Assembly: GCF_036181745.1 (NCBI RefSeq)
Contig: NZ_CP108080.1
Span: forward strand, 2,418,001-2,482,000
Length of the DNA: 64,000 nucleotides
Direction of reading: 5' to 3'
From: Streptomyces sp. NBC_00259
GTDB taxonomy: Bacteria > Actinomycetota > Actinomycetes > Streptomycetales > Streptomycetaceae
Position numbers and translations under genes: made by a program. This document shows positions 44,540 to 52,754 of the stretch, piece by piece; position 1 is the first letter of the stretch, and each line of letters begins with the position of its first letter. Under the pieces are notes generated by a model. That model ran no database searches. It saw nothing but the letters and a program-made list of their open reading frames with translations, and was not told the origin of the DNA.

Positions 44540-45160
44540 ATGAAGGCCAAGGGCTGGCTGATGGTCATGGCCGCGTGTGTCGGAATATGGCTGATACAGA
44601 ACGGCTCGAAGCCCCTCACCCCGCCCGTGCCGTCCGCCGCCGAGGCCTTCGCGAGCGGACAGCACACGGACGCCGCCGCCCCTCCCCTGCCGCCGTCCGC
44701 GCCGGTCCGTCTGCGCATCCCGCGGATCGCCGTGGACGCTCCCGTGACCCGCCTCGGGCTGGACCGCGACAACAGCCTCGAAGTCCCGCCCGCCGGGAAC
44801 GCCAACCTGGCCGGCTGGTACAAGGACGGCACCACGCCGGGCGCCAGGGGCACCGCCGTCGTCGCCGGCCATGTCGACAACTCCCGGGGGCCCGCCGTCT
44901 TCTACAAGCTGGGCACGCTGAAGAAGGGCAACCGCGTCGAGGTCCTGCGCGAGGACGGCCGCACCGCGGTCTTCACGGTCGACGCGGTCGAGGTGTACGA
45001 GAACGACGCCTTCCCCGACCGGAAGGTCTACGGCGACAGGGGCCGGGCCGAGCTGCGCGTGATCACCTGCGGCGGCCGCTTCGACCCCAGGACCGGGTAC
45101 CGGGGGAACGTGGTGGCGTACGCGCACCTCGTCGGCGTACGCGGGCCCTCGGCGGCCTGA
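44540..45160 (+). CDS. Class F (actinobacterial) sortase
   Basis: 206-aa membrane-anchored transpeptidase. It has one N-terminal helix (GWLMVMAACVGIWLIQ), a Pro/Ala linker, and the sortase barrel with catalytic His111 (VVAGHVDNS) and Cys177 (LRVITCGG), followed by an Arg in GGRFDPRTG. Sortases cleave sorting signals and attach proteins to the wall or other acceptors; class F enzymes of Streptomyces are poorly characterised. RBS GAGGAGCTC is immediately upstream. The adjacent anchored protein is the obvious candidate substrate. Confidence 0.9.
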   Translation: MKAKGWLMVMAACVGIWLIQNGSKPLTPPVPSAAEAFASGQHTDAAAPPLPPSAPVRLRIPRIAVDAPVTRLGLDRDNSLEVPPAGNANLAGWYKDGTTPGARGTAVVAGHVDNSRGPAVFYKLGTLKKGNRVEVLREDGRTAVFTVDAVEVYENDAFPDRKVYGDRGRAELRVITCGGRFDPRTGYRGNVVAYAHLVGVRGPSAA

Positions 45161-45189
45161 GCTCCCACTCGCCCCGGCACCCGCGTCAG

Positions 45190-45222
45190 CCCCGGCCCTG
45201 ACCCCGGCCCTGACCCCGGCCC
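45190..45222. repeat. 12-nt tandem repeat between sortase and permease genes
   Basis: CCCCGGCCCTGA at 45190 and 45202, with a partial third copy at 45214, in a short gap between convergent genes. Confidence 0.85.
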
Positions 45223-45226
45223 GGCG

Positions 45227-46006
45227 CTAGGCCGACCACTGGTCGAACGCGAGCTTCGCCACCAGCGAGAACACGACCACGAGCAGCACCCCGCGGACGA
45301 ACTCCGCGCCCTTGCGCAGCGCCATCCGCGCCCCGAACATGCCGCCCGCCAGGTTGAACACCGCCATCACCGCGGCCAGCTGCCAGAGCACGGTGCCCTG
45401 GTAGGCGAACATCGCGAGGGCGCCGGCGTTGGTGCAGACGTTGACGATCTTGGCGGTGGCGGAGGCCGTCACCAGGTCCAGATGCAGCACGGCGGTGAGG
45501 GCGAGCACCAGGAAGGTGCCGGTGCCCGGTCCGAACAGGCCGTCGTAGAAGCCGATCCCGCCGCCGACCAGGACGATCGCGGTGACGATCCGGGCGCGCG
45601 TCACCGGCCCGCGGTCCTCGGCGGTGCCGAAGGACGGGCGCAGCATCACGAACGCCGCGACGCCCAGCAGCACCACCATGATCACCGGGCGGAGCACCTC
45701 GCTGCTGATGCCCGCCGCGAAGAAGGCCCCGCCCATGGAACCGGCGAGCGCGGCGAGCCCGATCCGTACCGCGGTCCCCACCTGGACCGGGGCCTTGCGG
45801 ACGTAGGTCACCGCCGCGCCGGTGGTGCCGACGATGGCCACCGCCTTGTTGGTGCCGAGGATCTGCGCGGCCGGGACCTGCGGCATGCCCAGGAGCAGCG
45901 CGGGCAGGAGCAGCAGCCCGCCGCCCCCGACCACCGCGTCGATCCAGCCGGCCACCGCGGCGGCGCAGCAGAGGAGGACGAGTGTGGTGAGCGATATGTC
46001 AGGCAT
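45227..46006 (-). CDS. TauE/SafE-family anion permease (TSUP)
   Basis: 259-aa membrane protein with eight helices in two repeats. Family hallmarks are GWIDAVVGGGGLLLLPALLL near the N-terminus, LGTNKAVAIVGT and, in the second half, GGGIGFYDGLFGPGTGTFLV. Members move sulfite, sulfonates or other small oxyanions. The proximity to the nitrite reductase genes may be coincidental, since no GlnR-like array is seen. It is monocistronic. Confidence 0.88.
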   Translation of the reverse strand: MPDISLTTLVLLCCAAAVAGWIDAVVGGGGLLLLPALLLGMPQVPAAQILGTNKAVAIVGTTGAAVTYVRKAPVQVGTAVRIGLAALAGSMGGAFFAAGISSEVLRPVIMVVLLGVAAFVMLRPSFGTAEDRGPVTRARIVTAIVLVGGGIGFYDGLFGPGTGTFLVLALTAVLHLDLVTASATAKIVNVCTNAGALAMFAYQGTVLWQLAAVMAVFNLAGGMFGARMALRKGAEFVRGVLLVVVFSLVAKLAFDQWSA

Positions 46007-46043
46007 GATCGCGACCCTAAGGAGCAGATAGGTGCGCCGTCCA

Positions 46044-46250
46044 TCAATCTCGTGAGAGTTGAGCTACGTCTGAGGTTCCGCCGACGGGTATCCGGTCGGG
46101 GGCGGGTGGGGCGGCCGGCTTGCCGGCCACGGTGAACAGGGTCGCGGTGAGCGCGCTCGCGCCGACGAGCGCGACGGCGAGCCGGCGCCGGGCCCCTTCG
46201 GGGTGACGCCTTCCGGGGGCGGGGCGGCGGGGTCTGCGATGGCGTGCCAC
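46044..46250 (-). CDS. Small hypothetical membrane/secreted protein
   Basis: 68-aa ORF. The basic N-terminus (RHRRPRRPAPGRRH) is followed by a hydrophobic segment LAVALVGASALTATLFTVAG and a short polar tail. It looks like a signal anchor with a small extracellular part. No family is recognised and the GTG start is uncertain. It lies between the TSUP permease and the ferric-reductase-like gene, on the same strand as both. Confidence 0.45.
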   Translation of the reverse strand: MARHRRPRRPAPGRRHPEGARRRLAVALVGASALTATLFTVAGKPAAPPAPDRIPVGGTSDVAQLSRD

Positions 46251-46259
46251 GGGTACGGG

Positions 46260-46380
46260 CTCCTGGGGACTCGGGCGGGACTCGGGCGGGGCGGGGCGGG
46301 GCTGGGCTGGGCTGGACTGTCGGTGCTGCGCTGTCAGGTCGGTGCTGGGCTGTTCAGTGCTGTTCGGTGCTGTGCCGGGG
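46260..46380. repeat. Low-complexity G-rich stretch
   Basis: Successive short repeats: GGGACTCGGGC twice, GGGGC three times, GGGCT three times, then GGTGCTG-like units. They lie directly beside the ferric-reductase-like gene's stop. Confidence 0.75.
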
Positions 46381-46382
46381 GC

Positions 46383-47747
46383 TCACGCGAACGTGAAGCA
46401 TTCGGTGTGGACGCGGCTCTCCGGCACCCCGGCCCGCAGCAGCGCCGCGGTCGCCGCGTCCGTCATTCCGGGCGGCCCGCACAGATACACGTCGTGCTCG
46501 ACGAGATCGGGTACGAGACCCAGCAGCGCCTGCGGGGCCAGCGGGTCGAAGGCGGCGCCGGACGGGCCCAGCAGGTAGTGCAGCGCGGCGCCGCGCGCCC
46601 GGGCGATCTCCTCCAGCTCGGTTCGCAGCACCAGTTGGGCGGCGTTGCCCGCGCGGTAGAGGAGGGTGATGTCCCCCGGGCCGCCGGGCAGCGTCTCGAA
46701 CAGGGCCCGCATCGGGGTGATCCCGACCCCTCCCGCCAGCAGCAGCACCTTGCGCCGGGTCCGGCGGTGCGCCGTCAGCGCGCCGAACGGCCCGGTCGCC
46801 AGCACCCGGGTGCCGGGCCGCAGACGGCGCATCCGGCGGGTGTGGTCACCGAGGGACTTGACCGTGATCCGCAGGGTGTCGTCACGTACCGGCGCGGACA
46901 GCGAGAACGGCAGGGCCGTGTGCCACAGCCGGCGGCGCAGGAACCGCCAGCGGAAGAACTGGCCGGCCTCCGCGTGGAGTTCGTCGAGCCCGGTGCCGCG
47001 CATCACGACGGAGACGACGTCCGGGCTCTCCCGGCGCACCTCCACGACGCGCAGGCCGTGCCGCAGCGCCTGCCGTACGGGCACGACGGCCCGGTACCAG
47101 AGCAGCAGTACGGCGACGGTGGTGTGCAGCATCGCCCACACCCACACGGCGAGGACGCTGCCCGCGATGTCGGGGCCGGACAGCTGGTGCCCGAAGGCGA
47201 GGGCCGCGCCGAGGTAGGTGAGCAGATGCACGGCCCGCCAGGTCTCGTGCCGTATCCGGCGCCGTACGGCACGGGCGGACACGGCCCCGACGGAGACGAG
47301 CAGGGCAGTGCCCGCGGTGGCGGCCGCGATCCCGCCGTAGCCGAGGAGTGCGGCGGTGGCGGTGAGCAGATCGGTGCCGGCGTGGGCGGCGTATCCGCAC
47401 AGGGCGAGCAGGGCGTGGCCGAGGCACAGTCCGATGACGTGCCGTCCGCCGCGGGCGTGCAGCCGGGCGAGCCGGTCGGCGCCGACGCCGTGCTCGATCG
47501 CGGGCACCCGCGCCATCAGCAGCAGCATGACGAGGACGCCGTACCCGGCGAGCAGCCCGCTGAGATGGGCGCCGGTGGCGAAGAGCGCGTCCAGCCGGGC
47601 CGACGGCTCGACCTGTACGGCCCACAGCAGGACGACCAGGGCGGCACCGGCCGCGATCCCGTCCCTGAGGGCCCGGGGCGGGACACGCAGCGGTGGCAGT
47701 GGTGGCAGCGGCGCAGGGGTGCGGTGCTGGGCGGCATCGATCGTCAC
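46383..47747 (-). CDS. Ferric-reductase-like transmembrane oxidoreductase
   Basis: 454-aa membrane flavocytochrome-like protein. The N-terminal half has about six helices with His residues (LHARGGRHVIGLCLGHALL, RHETWRAVHLLTYLG) suited to heme b. The C-terminal half is an FNR-type module: FAD region RRLWHTALPFSLSA, NAD loop VLLLAGGVGITPMRALF and terminal CGPPGMTDAA. It would pass electrons from NAD(P)H across the membrane to ferric iron or another acceptor. It diverges from the nir operon and shares the intergenic region carrying the GlnR-like array. Confidence 0.87.
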   Translation of the reverse strand: MTIDAAQHRTPAPLPPLPPLRVPPRALRDGIAAGAALVVLLWAVQVEPSARLDALFATGAHLSGLLAGYGVLVMLLLMARVPAIEHGVGADRLARLHARGGRHVIGLCLGHALLALCGYAAHAGTDLLTATAALLGYGGIAAATAGTALLVSVGAVSARAVRRRIRHETWRAVHLLTYLGAALAFGHQLSGPDIAGSVLAVWVWAMLHTTVAVLLLWYRAVVPVRQALRHGLRVVEVRRESPDVVSVVMRGTGLDELHAEAGQFFRWRFLRRRLWHTALPFSLSAPVRDDTLRITVKSLGDHTRRMRRLRPGTRVLATGPFGALTAHRRTRRKVLLLAGGVGITPMRALFETLPGGPGDITLLYRAGNAAQLVLRTELEEIARARGAALHYLLGPSGAAFDPLAPQALLGLVPDLVEHDVYLCGPPGMTDAATAALLRAGVPESRVHTECFTFA

Positions 47748-47881
47748 GCCGACAACCTAGGGCCGCCGCCGGCGGGAAAGGGGCTGGTCAGGGGCGTACC
47801 GGCGATCCTTAAGGCGGCCTTGAGCAAGCCCTGACCACGGGTTAAGCCTCACACGGCGGCGCGGTGCGCGCTGAGGGCAGT

Positions 47882-47941
47882 GTTCCGCACGGGAAACAAC
47901 CGGGATGCCCTCGGGTAACACCCGCGCCGCACGCTGCGTAC
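47882..47941 (+). promoter_or_regulatory. nir operon promoter with GlnR-like half-site array
   Basis: GTTCC (47882), GAAAC (47893), GATGC (47904) and GTAAC (47915) are spaced exactly 11 nt, matching the gTnAc-n6-GaAAc pattern known for GlnR. GTAACAC-N6-CGCACGCTG (47915-47936) is shared with nasA. The array ends 22 nt before the ATG. Confidence 0.65.
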
Positions 47942-49153
47942 ATGGACTCGAGGATCGTGGTGATCGGCGCCGGGATGGCGGGGGCGCGGCTGGCGCGCCG
48001 GCTGGGCCCGGCGTGCGACGTCACGCTGCTCGGCGAAGAGTCGCACGCCCCGTACAACAGGGTGCTGCTGGCCGAGGTGCTGGCGGGCCGGTACGGGCCG
48101 GAGGTGATCGCGCTGCCGCCGGTGCCGGGCGGCGCGGACACGGTACGGCGCGGGGTGCGGGCGGTGCGGATCGACCGCGAGGCGCGGACGGTGCACTGCG
48201 CGGACGGCTCGGCGGTCGGCTACGACCGGCTGGTGCTGGCGACCGGCTCGAACCCGGTGCTGCCGCCGCTGCGCGGCCTCGACGGGGGGCTGCCGGACGG
48301 GGTCCATCCGTTCCGCACCCTCGACGACTGTCTGGCCCTCGCGGCTCTGGCCCGGCGCGGCACCCGTGCCGTGGTCGTCGGCGGCGGACTGCTCGGTGTC
48401 TCGGCGTCGCGTGCCTTGGCGGAACGCGGCGCGGACGTGGTCCTGGCCCATCAGGGCCCCACCCCGATGGACCGTCACCTCGATCCGGAGGCGGGCGGCC
48501 TGGTCCGGCGCCATCTGGAGGATCTCGGCGTGGAGGTCCACACGGAGTGCCACGCCCGCGGGCTGCGCCACCGCGACGGTACGGTCACCGGCGTCGAACT
48601 GGCCGACGGCTTCGTCCTCGACGCCGACTGCGTCGTCCTCGCCTGCGGCGTCCGCCCCCGCACCGGCCTGGCCGCCGACGCGGGCCTGGAGGTCCGTCAG
48701 GGCGTCGTCGTCGACGACACCCTGCTGACGTCGGACCCGTACATCCACGCCATCGGCGACTGCGCCGAACACGCGGGCACGGTCTACGGCCTGGCGACGC
48801 CGGCCCTGGAACAGGCCGACGTGCTGGCGGCCCTCCTGACCACCGGTGAGCCCGAGGCTCCCCGCTACACCGGCACCCGCGCACTGACCCGCCTCACCCT
48901 CTCCGGCAGCGGCACCTTCGACGTCGCCGCCTTCGGGGAGCCCTCACCGCGGCCCGGCGACGACGTCGTGCGGCTCGCCGACGCCACCCGGGGCGCGTAC
49001 CGGAAGGTCGTCGTCCGAGGGGACCGGCTCGTCGGGGGCGTGCTCCTCGGGGACCTCGGCACCGTCGGCGCGCTCGCCCGGGCCTGGGAGGGCGACGACC
49101 CGCTTCCGGACGCCCCGCTGCTCCACCTGCTCACCACCGATGGAGGACTCTGA
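47942..49153 (+). CDS. NAD(P)/FAD oxidoreductase, NasB/NirB-N-like electron-transfer protein
   Basis: 403-aa flavoprotein. The FAD loop is VVIGAGMAGARLARRL, with LGEESHAPYNRVLLAEVL; the NAD loop is VVVGGGLLGVSASRAL. It is homologous along its length to the N-terminal FAD half of NirB encoded immediately downstream. In other assimilatory systems (NasB, NasC) such a protein delivers NADH electrons to nitrate reductase, and NasA here lacks its own flavin domain. That role is inferred. ATG at 47942; the nirB ATG lies 1 bp after its stop. Confidence 0.85.
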   Translation: MDSRIVVIGAGMAGARLARRLGPACDVTLLGEESHAPYNRVLLAEVLAGRYGPEVIALPPVPGGADTVRRGVRAVRIDREARTVHCADGSAVGYDRLVLATGSNPVLPPLRGLDGGLPDGVHPFRTLDDCLALAALARRGTRAVVVGGGLLGVSASRALAERGADVVLAHQGPTPMDRHLDPEAGGLVRRHLEDLGVEVHTECHARGLRHRDGTVTGVELADGFVLDADCVVLACGVRPRTGLAADAGLEVRQGVVVDDTLLTSDPYIHAIGDCAEHAGTVYGLATPALEQADVLAALLTTGEPEAPRYTGTRALTRLTLSGSGTFDVAAFGEPSPRPGDDVVRLADATRGAYRKVVVRGDRLVGGVLLGDLGTVGALARAWEGDDPLPDAPLLHLLTTDGGL

Positions 49154-49154
49154 G

Positions 49155-51674
49155 ATGACCACCCCCACGATCGTGCTCGTCGGCCACGGGATGGTCGGCC
49201 AGCACTTCCTGGAGGCCCTCGCGGAGCGCGGCGTCACCGCTCGCGCCCGGGTCGTCGTGCTGTGCGAGGAGCCGCGCCCCGCCTACGACCGGGTCCAGCT
49301 CACCTCGTACTTCTCCGGCCGGACCCCCGACGAACTCTCCCTCGTCGAGGACGGCTTCATGGCGCGGCACGGCATCGAGCTCCATCTCGACGACCCGGCC
49401 GAGCACATCGACCGCGGCGCCCGCACGGTCACCTCACGCGCCGGGCGGACCTTCACGTACGACACGCTCGTGCTGGCCACCGGCTCGTACCCGTTCGTGC
49501 CGCCCGTGCCCGGCCGGGACGCCGAGGGCTGTTTCGTGTACCGCACCATCGAGGACCTCCTCGCGATCGAGGAGTACGCGAAGACCTCCCGCACCGGCGT
49601 CGTCGTCGGCGGCGGACTCCTCGGCCTGGAGGCGGCGGGCGCGCTCAAGGGCCTCGGGCTGGACACCCACATCGTGGAGTTCGCGCCCCGGCTGATGCCC
49701 GTGCAGGTCGACGACGGCGGCGGCGCGGCGCTGCTGCGCACCATCGAGCGCATGGGCCTGACCGTGCACACCGGCGTCGGCACCCAGGAGATCGTCAGCG
49801 CCGACTCCGTCGTCACCGGCATGAACCTCTCCGACGGCTCCTCCCTCGCCACCGACCTGGTCGTCTTCTCGGCCGGCGTGCGGCCCCGTGACCAGCTCGC
49901 CCGCGACACGGGCCTGGCGGTCGGCGAGCGCGGCGGCATCGTCGTCGACGAGCGGTGCCGCACGTCCGACCCGGACGTGTACGCGATCGGCGAGTGCGCG
50001 CTCGCCGCGGACGGCCGCGTGTACGGGCTCGTCGCGCCCGGCTACGAGATGGCGAAGACCGTCGCGGACGCCCTCGCGGGCGCCACGGAGAGCTCCTTCA
50101 CCGGCGCCGACCTGTCCACCAAGCTCAAGCTCCTCGGCGTGGACGTGGCGTCCTTCGGCGACGCGCACGGCACGGCCGGCGACTGCCTCGACGTCGTCTA
50201 CTCCGACTCGCGCTCCGGGATCTACAAGAAGCTCGTCGTCGCCCCGGACGGCACCCTCCTCGGCGGCGTCCTCGTCGGCGACGCCGAGACGTACGGCATG
50301 CTCCGCCCGCTCACCGGCTCCGTACCGCCCGTACCGCCCGAGCAGCTCGTGCTGCCCGCCGGCGCCGGCGCGCCCGTCGCGCTGGGCCCGTCCGCGCTCC
50401 CCGACGACGCGGTCGTCTGCTCGTGCCACAACGTCACCAAGGGGCAGATCTGCGAGCACACCACGCTCCCCGAGGTGAAGAAGTGCACCAAGGCGGGGAC
50501 GGGCTGCGGCAGTTGCGTCAAGGTCATCGGCCAGCTGCTGCCGCAGGCCGCGGACAAGGGCCTGTGCGGCTGCTTCCCGTACACGCGCAGCGAGCTGTAC
50601 GAGATCGTCCGCACCCTGCGGTTCACCTCGTACGCGGAACTGCTCGACTCCCACGGCCGCGAGGACGCACGCGGCGGCGACGGCTGCGAGGTCTGCAAGC
50701 CCGCCGTCGGCTCGATCCTGGCGTCCCTGGGCGGCGGCTACATCCTCGACGGCGAACAGGGCGCACTCCAGGACACCAACGACCACTTCCTCGCCAACCT
50801 GCAGCGCAACGGCTCGTACTCGATCGTGCCGCGCATCCCGGGCGGCGAGATCACCCCCGACAAGCTCATCGTGATCGGTGAGGTGGCCCGGGACTTCGGC
50901 CTCTACACGAAGATCACCGGCGGTCAGCGGATCGACATGTTCGGCGCCCGGGTGGAGCAGCTCCCGGCGATCTGGACACGGCTCGTGGACGCGGGCTTCG
51001 AGTCGGGGCACGCGTACGGAAAGGCGCTGCGCACGGTCAAGTCCTGTGTGGGGCAGACCTGGTGCCGCTACGGCGTCCAGGACAGCGTCCGCATGGCCAT
51101 CGACCTGGAGCTTCGCTACCGGGGCCTGCGCGCCCCGCACAAGCTGAAGTCGGCGGTCTCCGGCTGCGCGCGGGAGTGCGCGGAGGCGCAGTCGAAGGAC
51201 TTTGGTGTGATCGCCACGGCGAACGGCTGGAACCTGTACGTCGGCGGCAACGGCGGGGCCACTCCCCGGCACGCGGACCTGCTCGCCCAGGACCTCTCCG
51301 ACGCCGAACTCGTCCGGCTCGTCGACCGGTTCCTGATGTTCTACATCCGCACCGCGGACCGGCTGGAGCGCACCTCGGTGTGGCTGGAGCGGCTGGAGGG
51401 CGGGCTCGACCATCTGCGGGACGTCGTGGTGCACGACTCGCTGGGGCTGTGCGACGAGCTGGAGGCGCTGATGGCCGGGCATGTGGCCGGCTACCGCGAC
51501 GAGTGGGCCCAGACGCTGGACGACCCGGACCGGCTGCGCCGCTTCGTGTCGTTCGTGAACGCGCCCGACGCGCCGGATCCGTCCGTGAGGTTCGTCCCCG
51601 AGCGGGACCAGATCAAGCCGGACCTGACCGTGCTGACCACCCTGGAAACCCTGGAAGGGACTCTCACCCGATGA
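49155..51674 (+). CDS. nirB: Assimilatory nitrite reductase large subunit NirB
   Basis: 839-aa NADH-dependent siroheme enzyme reducing nitrite to ammonium. Domains in order: FAD/NAD module (VLVGHGMVGQHFLEAL, VVGGGLLGLEAAGAL); a BFD-like [2Fe-2S] domain (VVCSCHNVTKGQIC with GCGSC); a second Cys group (CEVCKPAVGS); and the sulfite/nitrite reductase domain with Cys631, Cys637 (CVGQTWC) and Cys671, Cys675 (SGCARECAEAQ) binding [4Fe-4S]-siroheme. RBS GGAGG lies 8 nt before the ATG. The stop overlaps nirD by ATGA. Confidence 0.96.
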   Translation: MTTPTIVLVGHGMVGQHFLEALAERGVTARARVVVLCEEPRPAYDRVQLTSYFSGRTPDELSLVEDGFMARHGIELHLDDPAEHIDRGARTVTSRAGRTFTYDTLVLATGSYPFVPPVPGRDAEGCFVYRTIEDLLAIEEYAKTSRTGVVVGGGLLGLEAAGALKGLGLDTHIVEFAPRLMPVQVDDGGGAALLRTIERMGLTVHTGVGTQEIVSADSVVTGMNLSDGSSLATDLVVFSAGVRPRDQLARDTGLAVGERGGIVVDERCRTSDPDVYAIGECALAADGRVYGLVAPGYEMAKTVADALAGATESSFTGADLSTKLKLLGVDVASFGDAHGTAGDCLDVVYSDSRSGIYKKLVVAPDGTLLGGVLVGDAETYGMLRPLTGSVPPVPPEQLVLPAGAGAPVALGPSALPDDAVVCSCHNVTKGQICEHTTLPEVKKCTKAGTGCGSCVKVIGQLLPQAADKGLCGCFPYTRSELYEIVRTLRFTSYAELLDSHGREDARGGDGCEVCKPAVGSILASLGGGYILDGEQGALQDTNDHFLANLQRNGSYSIVPRIPGGEITPDKLIVIGEVARDFGLYTKITGGQRIDMFGARVEQLPAIWTRLVDAGFESGHAYGKALRTVKSCVGQTWCRYGVQDSVRMAIDLELRYRGLRAPHKLKSAVSGCARECAEAQSKDFGVIATANGWNLYVGGNGGATPRHADLLAQDLSDAELVRLVDRFLMFYIRTADRLERTSVWLERLEGGLDHLRDVVVHDSLGLCDELEALMAGHVAGYRDEWAQTLDDPDRLRRFVSFVNAPDAPDPSVRFVPERDQIKPDLTVLTTLETLEGTLTR

Positions 51675-51997
51675 CGCTCCAACTGCAGCTGCAGGAGACC
51701 TGGTTCCCGGTCTGCGAGGTGTCCCGGCTGACCCCGGGGCGCGGCATGGCCGCCCTGCTCCCCGACGGCCGGCAGGCCGCCGTCTTCCTCGACCGCGCGG
51801 GCCGGGCGTACGCGATCGACAACCGCGATCCGTTCACCGGCGCCCAGGTCCTGGCCCGGGGGCTGGTGGGCACGGCCGAGGGGCGGGTGTTCGTCGCCTC
51901 TCCGCTGCTGAAACAGCGCTTCGACCTGGAGACCGGCCGGTGCCTGGACGACGACGCGGTGTCGGTGCGCGCGTACCCGGTCCGGGAGGCCGTCTGA
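51671..51997 (+). CDS. nirD: Nitrite reductase small subunit NirD
   Basis: 108-aa Rieske-fold small subunit of nitrite reductase. The start ETWFPVCEVSRLTPGRGMAA and the later NRDPFTGAQVL and SPLLKQRFDLETGRCL match the NirD family. Like other NirD proteins it lacks the Cys/His ligands of true Rieske centres, so it has no iron-sulfur cluster. It overlaps nirB by 4 nt and ends the operon. Confidence 0.95.
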   Translation: MTLQLQLQETWFPVCEVSRLTPGRGMAALLPDGRQAAVFLDRAGRAYAIDNRDPFTGAQVLARGLVGTAEGRVFVASPLLKQRFDLETGRCLDDDAVSVRAYPVREAV

Positions 51998-52097
51998 CGG
52001 GGAGGGCCGCTCCGCTCGCGGGGGACGGAGGCCGCTCGACGGAGCCCGCCCGGCAGTCCGGGCGGGTCGCGGCGGGCCGCACGCCGCACGCTGCGCG

Positions 52098-52502
52098 CTA
52101 CTCGCCCTCGACGGCCTTGGGGTCCATCCACATGATCTCCCACAGGTGGTGGTCCGGGTCCTGGAAGGAGCGGACGTACATGAAGCCGTGGTCCTGTGCC
52201 TCGTTCGCGGGCGACGCACCGGCGCCGAGCGCCGCGTCGACCAGCTCGTCCACCTTCTCCCGGCTCTCGGCGCTGAGCGCGGTGATCACCTCGGTGCTGG
52301 TGGCCGCGTCGGCGATCTCCTTCTTCGTGAACCCCTTGAAGTAGGGCTCGGTGAGCAGCATGGCGAAGATGGTGTCGCTGATGACGAGGCAGGCGGCGTT
52401 CTCGTCGGTGAACTGCGGGTTGAAGGAGTAGCCGACCGCTTCCCAGAAGGCTTTCGACGTGTCGAGGTCCTTCACCGGCAGGTTCACGAAGATCTGCGTC
52501 AT
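52098..52502 (-). CDS. VOC-family (glyoxalase/bleomycin-resistance fold) protein
   Basis: 134-aa vicinal-oxygen-chelate protein. The N-terminal IFVNLPVKDLDTSKAFWEAV, the central VISDTIFAMLLTEPYF and the C-terminal SFQDPDHHLWEIMWMD, with His and Glu metal ligands, are typical of uncharacterised DUF-like VOC members. A specific substrate cannot be assigned. ATG at 52502 with AAGGGAACC upstream. It diverges from the PhoX-like gene. Confidence 0.85.
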   Translation of the reverse strand: MTQIFVNLPVKDLDTSKAFWEAVGYSFNPQFTDENAACLVISDTIFAMLLTEPYFKGFTKKEIADAATSTEVITALSAESREKVDELVDAALGAGASPANEAQDHGFMYVRSFQDPDHHLWEIMWMDPKAVEGE

Positions 52503-52654
52503 TGCGGTTCCCTTGTCTCGTGGCTCGTCGTCGTACGCCGTGGCGTCGCTTGTCGTGGGGGTAGACCCGGGGGCCGCGCAGGACTCATCGCCCGCGGGCG
52601 AAGATCTTCCGCCGACCCCCCCGTACCGCAGAGGATGTCTCCAGGTCACCACGC

Positions 52655-52684
52655 GTTGACGCTATGTCAACTCCGCACTTCTAT
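52655..52684 (+). promoter_or_regulatory. Promoter with operator-like dyad for the PhoX-like gene
   Basis: TTGACG (52656-52661), a 17-nt spacer and TTCTAT (52679-52684). The -35 sits inside an inverted repeat GTTGAC-GCTAT-GTCAAC (52655-52671). It lies about 70 bp before the GTG. Confidence 0.6.
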
Positions 52685-52754
52685 GGTCCGTTGGCGCGCG
52701 ACCCCGCTCGCCGCCCGGCGGCGCGGGGAAGTCACGACTCCCCATGGAGTGACA

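Noticed and set aside
51671..51997. NirD as a functional Rieske ferredoxin
   Set aside because: The CxH and CxxH ligands are absent, as is normal for NirD; no cluster expected.
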